IMG/VR virus record: IMGVR_UViG_3300030117_001971
Coordinates: 1 to 31,202 of that record
Reading direction: 5' to 3' (one strand)
From: a virus
DNA: 31,202 nt
Both the position numbers and the translations under genes were made by a program. The notes under the pieces are model-generated. The model did not search any database, was not told the origin of the DNA, and saw only the letters and a program-made list of their open reading frames with translations. This document shows, piece by piece, positions 13,986 through 22,987 of the stretch; the first letter of the stretch is position 1, and the number at the start of each line of letters is the position of its first letter.

Positions 13986-16900
13986 TGGAAGTAAGATTAG
14001 TAGCATATAGACAAACTAACAGCTCAACACCTTTTGATGTAACAGAATTTGAGCTAGATTTACAAGAAAGTCCTAATGTTGTAGTTAATTATAATTGGTT
14101 AGATTTAAAAAACCCTGACCAAAGAAAAGCTAGTTTTAGTCAAACTCTTAAACTTCCTTTTTCTAATCGCAATAATGAATTTTTTGAAAATTATTTTGAT
14201 GTTAATTTAGAATCTCTAATATATAATGTTCAAACAAAATTTCAAGCTATATTATATATTGATAGTATCCCACAATTAAAAGGATTTATACAATTAAAGT
14301 CTATATATATAAATGCAAGATTATATGAAGTGTCTTTATTTGGAAATACAGCAGACTTTTTTACTGATTTAAAGGACAAAAAACTACAAGACGCTTTTAA
14401 AAATGTAAATGATTCTACAGGGGCTATTACAGATGATAAGCAATTAGACCACAAATTAACAGTAGATAATGTGATTAATAGTTGGACTACAGGTGTTACT
14501 ACTACAGAAGATACACCAACCACTACTAACGATATAATGTACCCTATAATAGATTATGGGTTTTCTAACCAACCTCTGAGTTCTTCTATGTTTTGGTCGC
14601 CTGATGACTTACTAGATGAAATGGGTTTTACAAATGAAAATTTTACTTTTGACAATTTAGCTGTTTTAAATGCCTTAGATGAATATGGGGTTATAAGACC
14701 TAGTATGTTAAAACCTGCAATAAGAATACAAAGATTAATTAGAATAATTGCACAAAAGGCAGGTTATCAAATTAAAAGTACATTTTTAGGCATAGATGAC
14801 ACTAACGCTTCTACTCCTGTAACTGATACAAATTGGTTTAGTAGAATGTTTATGACGTTAGCTCCACAACACGAAAGAGTACAGACTAGATTTAAACTTT
14901 CTACGGATAGTAATAATGGAGCTTTTGTAGGTTTTAAAGGAACAAATACAGGTACACTATTATCAGCAGCTATAAACTTTTATGGAGGCTCTTTAGGTGA
15001 TATAGCATATCCTTATTTAGTTTTAAATAACGAAGAATACGATCCTAACAATATGTTGTTCCAAACATTATCAGCAATGCCTATGTTTGTAGATCAACCA
15101 GTAGAATTTGCACCAGGTATATTTTTTCAAAATCAAGACTTAACAGGTCAAGATACTTTGTTGCCTAGTGGTCAAGTAGAAGTAGAAACAAAATTTACTA
15201 TAGTAATACCAAATCAATCTACATCTGGCTCTACAATAGAATCTATTGAGTGTTTTGCTCAATGGAGAAGTTATGAGGGAAACTCTTACGCTTTAGATAC
15301 TCAAAGTATAACATTAACTCCAGGAACTCACGAATTAACTTTTGTAAGTCCTATACCTACAGGTACAGGCTTTGGTTGTTATTTAGTTGTATTTTTTAAC
15401 AATGCTGAAAGTCCAGATAATTTATTAACTCAAACTTGGATTCCTATTATAAGCAATTTATCTGTTCAAAGTTTAGGTAATGGTCAAGTAGGTATGTTTA
15501 ATGGTTTAGAAAAAGGAGAGGTAAGTATGTTTTATAATATGCCTGATATAACACAAGCAGACTTTGTAAAAGACTTAGTAAATAGATTTAATTTAATTAT
15601 TAAAACTGATCCTGATAATGAAAAACTATTATTAATAGAGCCTTACCAAGATTACATAAATGCAGGTACTACTCTATATTGGACTGATAAATTAGATGTA
15701 TCTAAAGAGCAAGTTATTAAATCAACTAATGAATTACAATCAAAAGTATTAAAGTTTAAAGATTCAGAAGATAACGATTTTTTAAATCAACGTTATACAA
15801 GTCAACAGAACGTAGTTTATGGTCAAAGGACTAAACAAATGAATAATGATTTTTCTAATGGTGATTTTGAAAATTTTAGTGTAATGTCACCTTTTATTGC
15901 ACAGGGAATACCACAATGGGGTAATACAGGAATTAACGGAGCTATGCCTAATCAAGACGTTGCTATTGCTTATAATTTTGGTGCTGAATTAAATGAGGGT
16001 AGCAAACCTTTATCTGATTTAAAACCGAAACTATTTTACTATTCAGGAACTCCAGTAGAATTTACAGGAACTAATCCTGTTACTAATAATTCTTATAAAT
16101 TTGCTATATACTCAAATGCTATAATATCAAGTATTTTAACTGGATTACAGTTTTATAAATTTTCAAATCCTAGCACACCAACTACAAATAAATTTCCTTT
16201 ATGTACTCAATACAATTTAGACAATTTAAATACTGGTGTAGTATCTAACACAAAAATACTTAATTGGACTTATTATAGTCCTAATTTTAATACAGGTTTT
16301 TGTTTTAATTACTTTGGTAATACACCAAGTTTAAAAGGATATTATAATGAGTATTGGTCGCAATATATAAATGAAATATACGATAAAGAAGCTAGAATAA
16401 TGGATTGCTATATGTATTTATCTCCAGAAGATATACGAAGTTTTGAAGGCTCAGGATTTCAAAATACATACTTTATAAAAAATACTTTATGGAGAATTTT
16501 AAGTGTAGATAATTATTTAGTAGGTGGAAACAAATCTACAAAAGTAAAATTAATAAAGGTAATAGAAAAATTAGAAACAAGTTGTGACGCTATATTTACT
16601 GTTTTGGATTCAGGTTTAATGTCTTGGACAGATAGTGCAACAGGATTAAGCACAACTATTACTAACGAATGTTGCACACAACAAAATCCTGACTGGGTAT
16701 TTGTAGAAACCAATTCTACTACAGGGGTAGGGGATTGTTATTTTACACAAACCAATACAGATTTTACTTTTGGTGGTGTAGATTTTGATGACCAGTTATT
16801 TGGTCAGACTGAACAGCAACCTATGTTAATAAACAATACAAATAATAATAGCTATATACCTGCATTAATGCCCAATATAGAAAATAACTTTTCTATTAAT

Positions 16901-17419
16901 GCTATGGGTAGAGATACACAAATGACACGTTCTATTACTATTTATGCTCAAGCAACAAGTTTTGATAATTCTACACAATATGAATTCACAAATAATAACT
17001 ATACACGAAAAATGTTATTACTACCACCTTTAAGTATGGTAGATGTTAGAGTAACTTTATTAGGTACTGTTTTAGACGGTACAAATAAAGGTAAAGTAGG
17101 AACATTTATATATTTAACTTTATTAGTTAATAGAAGCTCTCCACCAAGTTTTGTAGGTACAGCAGGGGGTAGTTTAGACCATTCTACTAAAGATTCAGCT
17201 TTTAGTACACCTACTGTAAATATTACAAACTTTGATAGTAAAGGTTTTTGGAAGCCTTTAATAATTGGTGGTGCAGATGAACAGGTTATGTGGACAGCAA
17301 AGATTGAATTATTAACCCAACCTGTTGGGAATGATGATACAAAAATATCATTAAGTGCAATATTCCAAAATGGAAATAGAATATTATTTGAAGACTTAAC
17401 ATTTTTATTATGGAATTAG
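13985..17419 (+). CDS. Large tail/baseplate protein, 1144 aa
   Basis: This is the largest gene of the window. The N-terminal part (about 1-130) begins with beta strands and contains LKNPDQRKASFSQTLKLPFS and VSLFGNTADFF, a pattern found at the start of tail hub or baseplate-type proteins of Bacteroidota phages. The middle contains FVKDLVNRFNLIIKTDPDNE, like the phage-tail hub fold that follows host-envelope proteins. The C-terminal third is Thr/Asn-rich, with a Cys pair (NECCTQQ) and repeated beta segments. It probably forms the tail tip, hub or fibre-attachment complex. Host recognition could reside in the variable C-terminal part. Confidence 0.55.
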   Translation: MEVRLVAYRQTNSSTPFDVTEFELDLQESPNVVVNYNWLDLKNPDQRKASFSQTLKLPFSNRNNEFFENYFDVNLESLIYNVQTKFQAILYIDSIPQLKGFIQLKSIYINARLYEVSLFGNTADFFTDLKDKKLQDAFKNVNDSTGAITDDKQLDHKLTVDNVINSWTTGVTTTEDTPTTTNDIMYPIIDYGFSNQPLSSSMFWSPDDLLDEMGFTNENFTFDNLAVLNALDEYGVIRPSMLKPAIRIQRLIRIIAQKAGYQIKSTFLGIDDTNASTPVTDTNWFSRMFMTLAPQHERVQTRFKLSTDSNNGAFVGFKGTNTGTLLSAAINFYGGSLGDIAYPYLVLNNEEYDPNNMLFQTLSAMPMFVDQPVEFAPGIFFQNQDLTGQDTLLPSGQVEVETKFTIVIPNQSTSGSTIESIECFAQWRSYEGNSYALDTQSITLTPGTHELTFVSPIPTGTGFGCYLVVFFNNAESPDNLLTQTWIPIISNLSVQSLGNGQVGMFNGLEKGEVSMFYNMPDITQADFVKDLVNRFNLIIKTDPDNEKLLLIEPYQDYINAGTTLYWTDKLDVSKEQVIKSTNELQSKVLKFKDSEDNDFLNQRYTSQQNVVYGQRTKQMNNDFSNGDFENFSVMSPFIAQGIPQWGNTGINGAMPNQDVAIAYNFGAELNEGSKPLSDLKPKLFYYSGTPVEFTGTNPVTNNSYKFAIYSNAIISSILTGLQFYKFSNPSTPTTNKFPLCTQYNLDNLNTGVVSNTKILNWTYYSPNFNTGFCFNYFGNTPSLKGYYNEYWSQYINEIYDKEARIMDCYMYLSPEDIRSFEGSGFQNTYFIKNTLWRILSVDNYLVGGNKSTKVKLIKVIEKLETSCDAIFTVLDSGLMSWTDSATGLSTTITNECCTQQNPDWVFVETNSTTGVGDCYFTQTNTDFTFGGVDFDDQLFGQTEQQPMLINNTNNNSYIPALMPNIENNFSINAMGRDTQMTRSITIYAQATSFDNSTQYEFTNNNYTRKMLLLPPLSMVDVRVTLLGTVLDGTNKGKVGTFIYLTLLVNRSSPPSFVGTAGGSLDHSTKDSAFSTPTVNITNFDSKGFWKPLIIGGADEQVMWTAKIELLTQPVGNDDTKISLSAIFQNGNRILFEDLTFLLWN

Positions 17420-17583
17420 AAAAATACATAAAAGAGGTAGGAAAACTTATGCCTATATCATTAAACCTTTTAACAGAGCTAGAGGCAAGTGGTAATAAAT
17501 ACGCTTTTGAAACAGGATCAGAAGAATACCCTACAACAATTAGAGAAACATTTAAAAAATTAAAATTATGGCAGAAAAAGTAA
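17410..17583 (+). CDS. 57-residue hypothetical protein before the tape measure
   Basis: The ORF starts inside the end of the tail protein gene (10-base overlap) and ends inside the tape measure gene (16-base overlap). The product is a charged helical protein (MELEKYIKEVGKLMPISLNL at the start). No family is recognised. Overlap at both ends supports translation. Small proteins at this position often help tail assembly. Confidence 0.5.
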   Translation: MELEKYIKEVGKLMPISLNLLTELEASGNKYAFETGSEEYPTTIRETFKKLKLWQKK

Positions 17584-19265
17584 CAATAGAAGTAGAAGCA
17601 GATGTTAAAGAGGCTTTACAAAAATTAGGTGAAATAGAAAAAGGTGTTAAAGATGTTGGTGTGACTGCAAAAAAACAAAATTCTGCAATTAAGAGTTTGT
17701 CAAATGGGTTTAAAGGTTTAGGACTTGCTATGAAAGCAGCAGGTATAGGTATAGTATTAAAGGTTGTAGATCAATTAGGACAAGCATTAATGAGAAATCA
17801 GGAAACGGCAGACGCAGTAGCTACGGCTTTTAATATGGTTGGTATAGTATTTAACAAAATAATATCTACTATAAAAACAGTATATGATAGAGTTACTGCA
17901 ACTACTGAAAATTTTGACGCTTTAGGAAGATTAATAAAAAACCTAATGACACTTGCTTTAACACCTTTAAAATTAACTTTTAATAGTGTAGCTCTAGTTA
18001 TTAAAGAAGTACAACTAGCTTGGGAAAAATCGTGGCTAGGAAAAGGTGATGTTAAAAGAATACAAGAATTAACAAATCAAATAAACGGATATAAACAAGA
18101 AATTAAAGAGGCAGGTGAGGAAGCAATAGCAGCAGGTAAAGGTATTATAGTAGATTTTAGAGAGGGTATTGGGGAAATTTCTAAAATGGGTAGAGTAGTA
18201 GTACAAGAGTTTAATAATACTTTTAAAGGGGTTACTATAAAAACAGTAAAAGATCAGGCAGAAGCAGTTGTTAAAGCTACTAACAATTTAAGTTTATTAG
18301 AAGCCAAACACGAGGGAATTATTAAACAATTTGAAACAGATGCAGAAATACAAAGAAAAATTAGAGATGATGTTAGTAAAAGCATACAAGATAGAATAAA
18401 AGCAAATGATGAACTATTAACAATATCAGAAAAACAAGCAGAAGCAGAATTAGAAGCGTTAAAAGAACAAAAAAGTGCTTTAGCTACACAATTAACTTTA
18501 CAAAAAGATAATGCAGAAATACTAGCACAAATAGAAAGATTGAATAATGCAATAACAGAAACAGAATTTAGAAAGACACAATTAGAAAAAGAAAGTGGAG
18601 AACAAAAAAATGCCTTATTAGCAGAAGAAAGAGCTAATAAAGAAGAATTAGCTAAAATAGGGGTAGATGAGGTAAAAAGACAAGAACAAGAATTTTTAAA
18701 TGAGAAAAATAGATTGTTAAGAATGGCAGAATTAACTATTAACAACGAAGAAGAATTAGCCAAGAAAAAAGAACAAATAAATATAGATTATCAAAAAAAG
18801 AAAGATAAACTAGATGCAGAGGGAACAGCAAAAGAAGAAGCATTACAAGACCAAAGAAGACAAATTATAGGAGGAGCTTTAACAGGATTAACTGCATTAG
18901 TAGGAGCAGAAACAAAAGCAGGTAAAGGGTTAGCAGTAGCACAGGCAACTATGGATACTTATGCAGGGGCAACCAAAGCTCTAGCACAGGGTGGATTATT
19001 TGGTGCTATAGGTGCTGCAGGGGTAATAGCTGCAGGTTTGGCTAATGTTAGAAGTATATTACAAACTGATATTCCTGGTGAAAGTGGTGGAGGTACTGCA
19101 CCTAATATTGATGCAGGAGTAAGTATAGAAGATACTGTACCAACAGTACCTACATTTGGAGCTATAGAAACAGAGCCACCACCAGTACAAGCATTTGTAG
19201 TAGAAAGTGATGTTAGTAGTAGTCAGGCTTTACAGAATGATTTAAACTTACAAGCAACCTTATAA
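17568..19265 (+). CDS. Tape measure protein, short
   Basis: This 565-residue, almost wholly helical protein opens with strands and helices typical of tape measures (VTIEVEADVKEALQKLGEIE). It has hydrophobic helices (LGLAMKAAGIGIVLKVV), a long coiled-coil middle rich in Glu, Lys and Ala (about 230-430), and a hydrophobic alanine-glycine end (GLAVAQATMDTYAGATKALA, then FGAIGAAGVIAAGLANV). It sets tail length and passes DNA into the host. At the usual 0.15 nm per residue this gives a tail of about 85 nm, an estimate that assumes an uncleaved helical protein. Confidence 0.75.
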   Translation: MAEKVTIEVEADVKEALQKLGEIEKGVKDVGVTAKKQNSAIKSLSNGFKGLGLAMKAAGIGIVLKVVDQLGQALMRNQETADAVATAFNMVGIVFNKIISTIKTVYDRVTATTENFDALGRLIKNLMTLALTPLKLTFNSVALVIKEVQLAWEKSWLGKGDVKRIQELTNQINGYKQEIKEAGEEAIAAGKGIIVDFREGIGEISKMGRVVVQEFNNTFKGVTIKTVKDQAEAVVKATNNLSLLEAKHEGIIKQFETDAEIQRKIRDDVSKSIQDRIKANDELLTISEKQAEAELEALKEQKSALATQLTLQKDNAEILAQIERLNNAITETEFRKTQLEKESGEQKNALLAEERANKEELAKIGVDEVKRQEQEFLNEKNRLLRMAELTINNEEELAKKKEQINIDYQKKKDKLDAEGTAKEEALQDQRRQIIGGALTGLTALVGAETKAGKGLAVAQATMDTYAGATKALAQGGLFGAIGAAGVIAAGLANVRSILQTDIPGESGGGTAPNIDAGVSIEDTVPTVPTFGAIETEPPPVQAFVVESDVSSSQALQNDLNLQATL

Positions 19266-19290
19266 ACAATTATAAACAAATTATATTTAT
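19261..19290 (+). promoter_or_regulatory. Late promoter-like motif, copy B
   Basis: TATAAACAA (19261-19269), 13 bases, then ATATTTAT (19283-19290). The motif overlaps the tape measure stop codon and ends 4 bases before the prohead protease ATG. Confidence 0.5.
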
Positions 19291-19294
19291 TAGT

Positions 19295-20308
19295 ATGAGC
19301 AAAGAAAAACTAAAAAAAGTAGAACTAATTATAGATGAAGAAGCAGATAGATTTGGTGTTGAGGCTATTAGCTTAGTTGAATTTCCTGCAATAGAAGAAA
19401 ACTGGGTATTCTTTAATAAAGACCAATTCTTAACACTAGCTAAATTAGATGAAGAACAAAAAACTTTAGTAGGTGCAGTATTAATACCTAATAAAGAGAT
19501 TCCTAGATACGATCAAGAAAAAGATGAGAAGTATATTGTATATTTTACAGAAGATACTATAAAACAAGCTCAGGAGCTATTTATGTCAAGTTTAAGAAAC
19601 AATAATGCTACTTATGAGCATAAAGTACCAGTAAAAGGAATGACTGTTGTAGAGAGTTGGATTAAAGAAGATAAAAAAAATGATAAATCAAATTCTTTTG
19701 GTTTTAATAAATTACCTATTGGAACTTGGTTTGTAAAAATGAAAGTAAACAATGATGAAATATGGAATAGTGTAAAAGAGGGTAAAGTAAGAGGATTTAG
19801 TATAGAGGGGTATTTTACAGACAGATTAATTGAAGCGTCAAGACCTAAAGATATTATAGACCTAGCAGAAAATTGTACTGACTGTCCTGATGAAGTTACA
19901 TTAGGTAAAATTAGAGATTTAATACTAGAAAATGAATTATCAGTTGTAGGAACTTTAGACGGTGAGCCTTTATTTGCTACTAAAGAAGAAGCTAAGATAT
20001 ATGCAGAAATGTTTAAAGGGTGTTCAGGTTTTCATATTCATAGAATAAATGGTGTGACTAGATATATGGCTTGTGAAACACACGAAGATAGCACTAGAAA
20101 AGAATATGTTGAAGATGAGTTTGGAAAAAAGAAAAAGAAATACACTAAAAAATATAAATATGCAGAATACGCTGCTTTTGTAAATAGACAGGCTATGGCA
20201 GTTTATAAATGGGATCAATGTATAAAGGATATGGTAAAACAATATGGTAATAAAGAAGTAGCTGCTAAAGTATGTTCTGCCATTAAAAATAGGACAGTAA
20301 AACGCTAG
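19295..20308 (+). CDS. XkdF-type prohead protease with C-terminal extension
   Basis: This 337-residue protein opens with the XkdF/S78-like serine protease pattern: SLVEFPAIEENWVFF, GAVLIPNKEIPRYD, TYEHKVPVKG (candidate catalytic His), then VRGFSIEGYFTD (candidate catalytic Ser). It would cleave scaffold and capsid during prohead maturation. Residues from about 230 form an added domain: CSGFHIH, YMACETHE, a lysine-rich stretch, and an end with WDQCIKDM and KVCSAIKN. This tail has conserved-looking Cys and His and could bind metal or be removed on maturation. It carries its own late promoter-like motif. Confidence 0.75.
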   Translation: MSKEKLKKVELIIDEEADRFGVEAISLVEFPAIEENWVFFNKDQFLTLAKLDEEQKTLVGAVLIPNKEIPRYDQEKDEKYIVYFTEDTIKQAQELFMSSLRNNNATYEHKVPVKGMTVVESWIKEDKKNDKSNSFGFNKLPIGTWFVKMKVNNDEIWNSVKEGKVRGFSIEGYFTDRLIEASRPKDIIDLAENCTDCPDEVTLGKIRDLILENELSVVGTLDGEPLFATKEEAKIYAEMFKGCSGFHIHRINGVTRYMACETHEDSTRKEYVEDEFGKKKKKYTKKYKYAEYAAFVNRQAMAVYKWDQCIKDMVKQYGNKEVAAKVCSAIKNRTVKR

Positions 20309-20311
20309 TCC

Positions 20312-20341
20312 TGTGAACAATAATTTAAGTTTAATATTTAT
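20312..20341 (+). promoter_or_regulatory. Late promoter-like motif, copy C
   Basis: TGTGAACAA (20312-20320), 13 bases, then ATATTTAT (20334-20341), with a 15-base A-rich leader before the scaffold ATG. Confidence 0.55.
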
Positions 20342-20356
20342 AAAAAAAAAGTAACA

Positions 20357-21013
20357 ATGAGTACACTAGAAAAAATCAAAACGCTTTTATCTTCTAGTAA
20401 AGAAGAAAGCAAAGAAACAAAAATGTATGCAGAAATGATTTTAGATGACGGCAGAGTACTAGCAACAGAAGATGAGCAATTTATGATAGGCTCAAAAGTT
20501 ATGGTTGTTGGTGATGACGGTGAAACTTCCCCACTAAGTGCAGGAACTTACACAATGTCTGACGGTGCTAAAATGTCTGTAGATGAAGATTCTAAAATTA
20601 TGGACTTAGGTGAGGAAAAAGAAGCAGAAGAAGTAGAGGCAGATGAAGAAGAAAAAGAAGAAATGCAAGAAGAAGCAGATGTAGCAGATTGGAAAGGTAT
20701 GGAAAAAAGAATTAAAAATCTTGAGGACGCTATTGCAGATTTAAAAGCAGATAAAGAAAATATGTCTGTGGAAACAGAAGAAGTAGTAGAAGAAGAAGTA
20801 ACTGAAGATGAAAAAGTTGAAATGTCTAAAGATATGGTAAACAGTTTAGTTGAAGAAGTAGAACACTTAAAAGCTAAAATTGTTGAACTAGAAAAAGAAC
20901 CAGGATCAGAGGGTTTTACTCACAATCCTGAAAATAATGTTAAATCTGAAAAAGTAGATTTATCTCAAATGTCTGCAACTGAAAGGGCGGCATATTACAT
21001 TAATAATAAATAA
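20357..21013 (+). CDS. Scaffold-like protein, acidic coiled coil
   Basis: This 218-residue protein is strongly acidic. The first half has a small beta region (MILDDGRVLATEDEQFMIG, then GETSPLSAGTYTMSDG). A Glu-rich run follows (about 90-115), then a long coiled coil (about 165-195, VEEVEHLKAKIVELEKE) and a C-terminal tail (LSQMSATERAAYYINNK) that may bind capsid. Position between protease and capsid, charge, and coiled coil all fit a scaffolding protein. It is 16 bases upstream of the capsid gene and probably co-transcribed from its late promoter-like motif. Confidence 0.7.
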   Translation: MSTLEKIKTLLSSSKEESKETKMYAEMILDDGRVLATEDEQFMIGSKVMVVGDDGETSPLSAGTYTMSDGAKMSVDEDSKIMDLGEEKEAEEVEADEEEKEEMQEEADVADWKGMEKRIKNLEDAIADLKADKENMSVETEEVVEEEVTEDEKVEMSKDMVNSLVEEVEHLKAKIVELEKEPGSEGFTHNPENNVKSEKVDLSQMSATERAAYYINNK

Positions 21014-21029
21014 TTAAAATTTTAAAAAA

Positions 21030-22022
21030 ATGGCGAATAACAAATATAATTTATCAAAAGAGTATCAGTTTGACATAACTGTTACTGACAACACTTACGC
21101 AGGTAAGTTAGCTTTGCCTTATGTAACTGCCGCAGTTAAAAGTCCTGACACAGTTGCAAAAGGTTATGTAAGAACAATAGACGGTTTAAATAGAAAAGCA
21201 GTAATTTCTAATTTAGGAATTAATGATCCTATTGTATCAGCAGCTTGTTCTTTTTCATCAGGTAATGATACTTCATTAACTGAACAAGTTTTAACACTTA
21301 CTGATTTAAAAGTAAATGAAGAAATTTGTAGAGGTACAGTATTTCCAACTTGGATTGGTGAAAATATGGATAGAAATGGAAACCTACCAGGAACTTTTGA
21401 AGATTTTTTATTAGCTTCAGTTGCAGGTAAAGCAGGAGCTCAATTAGAAAATGGAATTTGGGTAGCAGACGCTTCTTCAATATTTGGAGCAGGGTTTTTA
21501 TCTAATGATGGAGTATTTGACCAATCAGGTCTTAACGCTTCAGCTTGTGCTGACTTTACACAATCTACTTTAAATTCAGGAGCAGCTACTACTAATGCTA
21601 ACATAGATGATGCATTAGCAACAGTATTTGATGCTGTAGTTGGATCACATCCTGGATTAATTGATAAGCCAGGATTTGGATTCTATATGAACAACAAAAT
21701 GTATGGATTCTATGGACAGTTTTTAACTGCTTCTGGTAATGGACAAGGTATCAATATGAAAGGTTCAGACCAAGGTATTGATGGTTTAACATACTTAGGC
21801 TACCCAATTTACAGATGCCCTGGTATGCCAGATGACGCTATTGTTGCAACATATACAGAAAATATGGTATTTGGAACTAACCTAGCTACTGATTGGACAG
21901 AAGCAAGAGTTATACCAACTTATCAGTATGATGGTTCAGACAATGTAAGAATTGTTATGAACTTTGCAGTTGGTGTACAAACTGGAGTTAAAACTGACGG
22001 AGTTGTTGGTTGTATATTCTAG
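21030..22022 (+). CDS. Major capsid protein
   Basis: This 330-residue protein is the best candidate for the HK97-fold capsid subunit. It follows protease and scaffold and ends at a strong terminator. There is an N-terminal segment before a long mixed alpha-beta core, with FGFYMNNKMYGFY and YLGYPIYRCPGMPDD in the loop and strand regions typical of the P-domain. The last part (VRIVMNFAVGVQTG) is typical of the end of capsid proteins. Assignment is by context and pattern; sequence similarity among capsids is weak. Confidence 0.7.
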   Translation: MANNKYNLSKEYQFDITVTDNTYAGKLALPYVTAAVKSPDTVAKGYVRTIDGLNRKAVISNLGINDPIVSAACSFSSGNDTSLTEQVLTLTDLKVNEEICRGTVFPTWIGENMDRNGNLPGTFEDFLLASVAGKAGAQLENGIWVADASSIFGAGFLSNDGVFDQSGLNASACADFTQSTLNSGAATTNANIDDALATVFDAVVGSHPGLIDKPGFGFYMNNKMYGFYGQFLTASGNGQGINMKGSDQGIDGLTYLGYPIYRCPGMPDDAIVATYTENMVFGTNLATDWTEARVIPTYQYDGSDNVRIVMNFAVGVQTGVKTDGVVGCIF

Positions 22023-22035
22023 ATTGAATTAAATT

Positions 22036-22064
22036 AGGGGTGTGAAATACCACCCCTTTTTTTT
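22036..22064 (+). terminator. Rho-independent terminator after the capsid gene
   Basis: Stem AGGGGTG (22036-22042) and CACCCCT (22051-22057), loop of 8 bases, followed by a run of eight T. It lies 14 bases after the capsid stop. The next gene follows after 36 bases with no late motif seen, so the terminator must be leaky or a promoter is missed. Confidence 0.85.
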
Positions 22065-22099
22065 AAAAGGAATATTAATAATTAAAAAAATAAATAAAC

Positions 22100-22717
22100 A
22101 TGGCTTGTAATTTAACAAAAGGTTTATTAGTTGATTGTAAAGACCAAATAGGTGGTTTAAAGCGAATATACTTTGTTAAGTCATATTGTTCAGACATTAG
22201 AGCTAATGCTACTTTTGACGGTACAGATACTAATGTTATAGATACTGCAGGATTTGCTAACTGGGACATTCAAAGTGGTGGAGCAGTAACAGTATTTCAA
22301 TATGATTTAAGACCAAACTTATCTTCTATGACAGTAAACTTTACTAGTGATCCTGCAACAGGAACTACTTTTTTTGAACAAACTTTGTCTATTACTATGC
22401 AAAAATTAAGCGTTGCACAAACTAATGAACTAAAACTAGTTTCTTACAATAGAAGTCAGGTTTTTGTTCTTGATAACAACGATAACTTATTTTTATTAGG
22501 TATAGATAATGGAATGGATGTATCAGGTGGTACTGCAGTAACAGGAGCTGCTAAAGGAGATATGACAGGATATACTTTAGAATTAAGAGGAGAAGAAAAA
22601 GATCCTATGATTTGGATTAATGCAACTGCAGGTGTTGGCTCAGGTGGAACACCGACACCAAAATATCCATTTGACGGTTTAACTGATGAAGCAAATTTAA
22701 CTATCACTACAGGATAA
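22100..22717 (+). CDS. Major tail tube protein candidate
   Basis: This 205-residue beta-rich protein lies between two strong terminators, a sign of an abundant single-gene message. The start (MACNLTKGLLVDCKDQIGGL), the central strand series (FEQTLSITMQKLS), FLLGIDNGMDVSGGT, and YTLELRGEEKDPMIW match my recollection of tail tube proteins of flavobacterial phages. The position right after the capsid, away from the other tail genes, is unusual. A capsid decoration protein is the main alternative. Confidence 0.6.
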   Translation: MACNLTKGLLVDCKDQIGGLKRIYFVKSYCSDIRANATFDGTDTNVIDTAGFANWDIQSGGAVTVFQYDLRPNLSSMTVNFTSDPATGTTFFEQTLSITMQKLSVAQTNELKLVSYNRSQVFVLDNNDNLFLLGIDNGMDVSGGTAVTGAAKGDMTGYTLELRGEEKDPMIWINATAGVGSGGTPTPKYPFDGLTDEANLTITTG

Positions 22718-22740
22718 TTAATAAATCGTTACTCAAAAAG

Positions 22741-22766
22741 AAAGGGGCAAATTAGCCCCTTTTTTT
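22741..22766 (+). terminator. Bidirectional terminator
   Basis: Arms AAAGGGGC (22741-22748) and GCCCCTTT (22755-22762), loop of 6 bases (22749-22754), then a T run to 22766. The complement strand also shows a T-rich tract after the stem, so it would stop the short leftward gene at 22765-22893 too. Confidence 0.85.
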
Positions 22767-22893
22767 ATTTATTTATTTTTTCAATACTTATAACATCTTC
22801 AATTCTTGCGAATGATTTAATTATATATATTATTTCATCAATATTTTCGTTATATGTTTCATCTGCGAAACCTTTGATTTTTACTTTATACAT
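22765..22893 (-). CDS. Isolated leftward gene in the structural region, 42 aa
   Basis: The ORF runs leftward from ATG 22893 to TAA at 22765, against all surrounding late genes. The product starts MYKVKIKGFADETYNENID and continues with a hydrophobic-charged helix (EIIYIIKSFARIEDV). No family is recognised. It has a TATATTTG -7-type box upstream (22921-22928), and its stop abuts a bidirectional terminator, so it looks like a complete small transcription unit. It may be a moron or an early-expressed regulator. Confidence 0.5.
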   Translation of the reverse strand: MYKVKIKGFADETYNENIDEIIYIIKSFARIEDVISIEKINK

Positions 22894-22920
22894 TTTTCTA
22901 ATAATTAGTTTGTTATACAA

Positions 22921-22948
22921 CAAATATATAAAGAAAATTTAATACAAA
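22921..22948 (-). promoter_or_regulatory. Leftward promoter candidate for the isolated gene
   Basis: On the minus strand, TTTG (22945-22948), 16 bases, then TATATTTG (22921-22928), about 27 bases before the ATG at 22893. The spacer is slightly short. The same -7 sequence occurs at both early promoters. Confidence 0.45.
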
Positions 22949-22959
22949 TACTATAATTA

Positions 22960-22978
22960 TAAAATATTTTTAATAAAA
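22960..22978. repeat. AT-rich 19-bp intergenic element, copy 2
   Basis: TAAAATATTTTTAATAAAA is identical to 2775-2793. As there, it lies upstream of a leftward gene and its TATATTTG box, between that promoter and a rightward promoter. Confidence 0.45.
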
Positions 22979-22987
22979 TAAACAAGT

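Noticed and set aside
18254-18763. 169-codon open frame on the minus strand inside the tape measure gene
   Set aside because: It is a shadow of the helical, Glu/Lys/Ala-rich plus-strand gene. The product is Ser/Cys/Phe-rich low complexity without motifs. The same applies to other long minus frames at 7689, 14242, 20024 and 28713.
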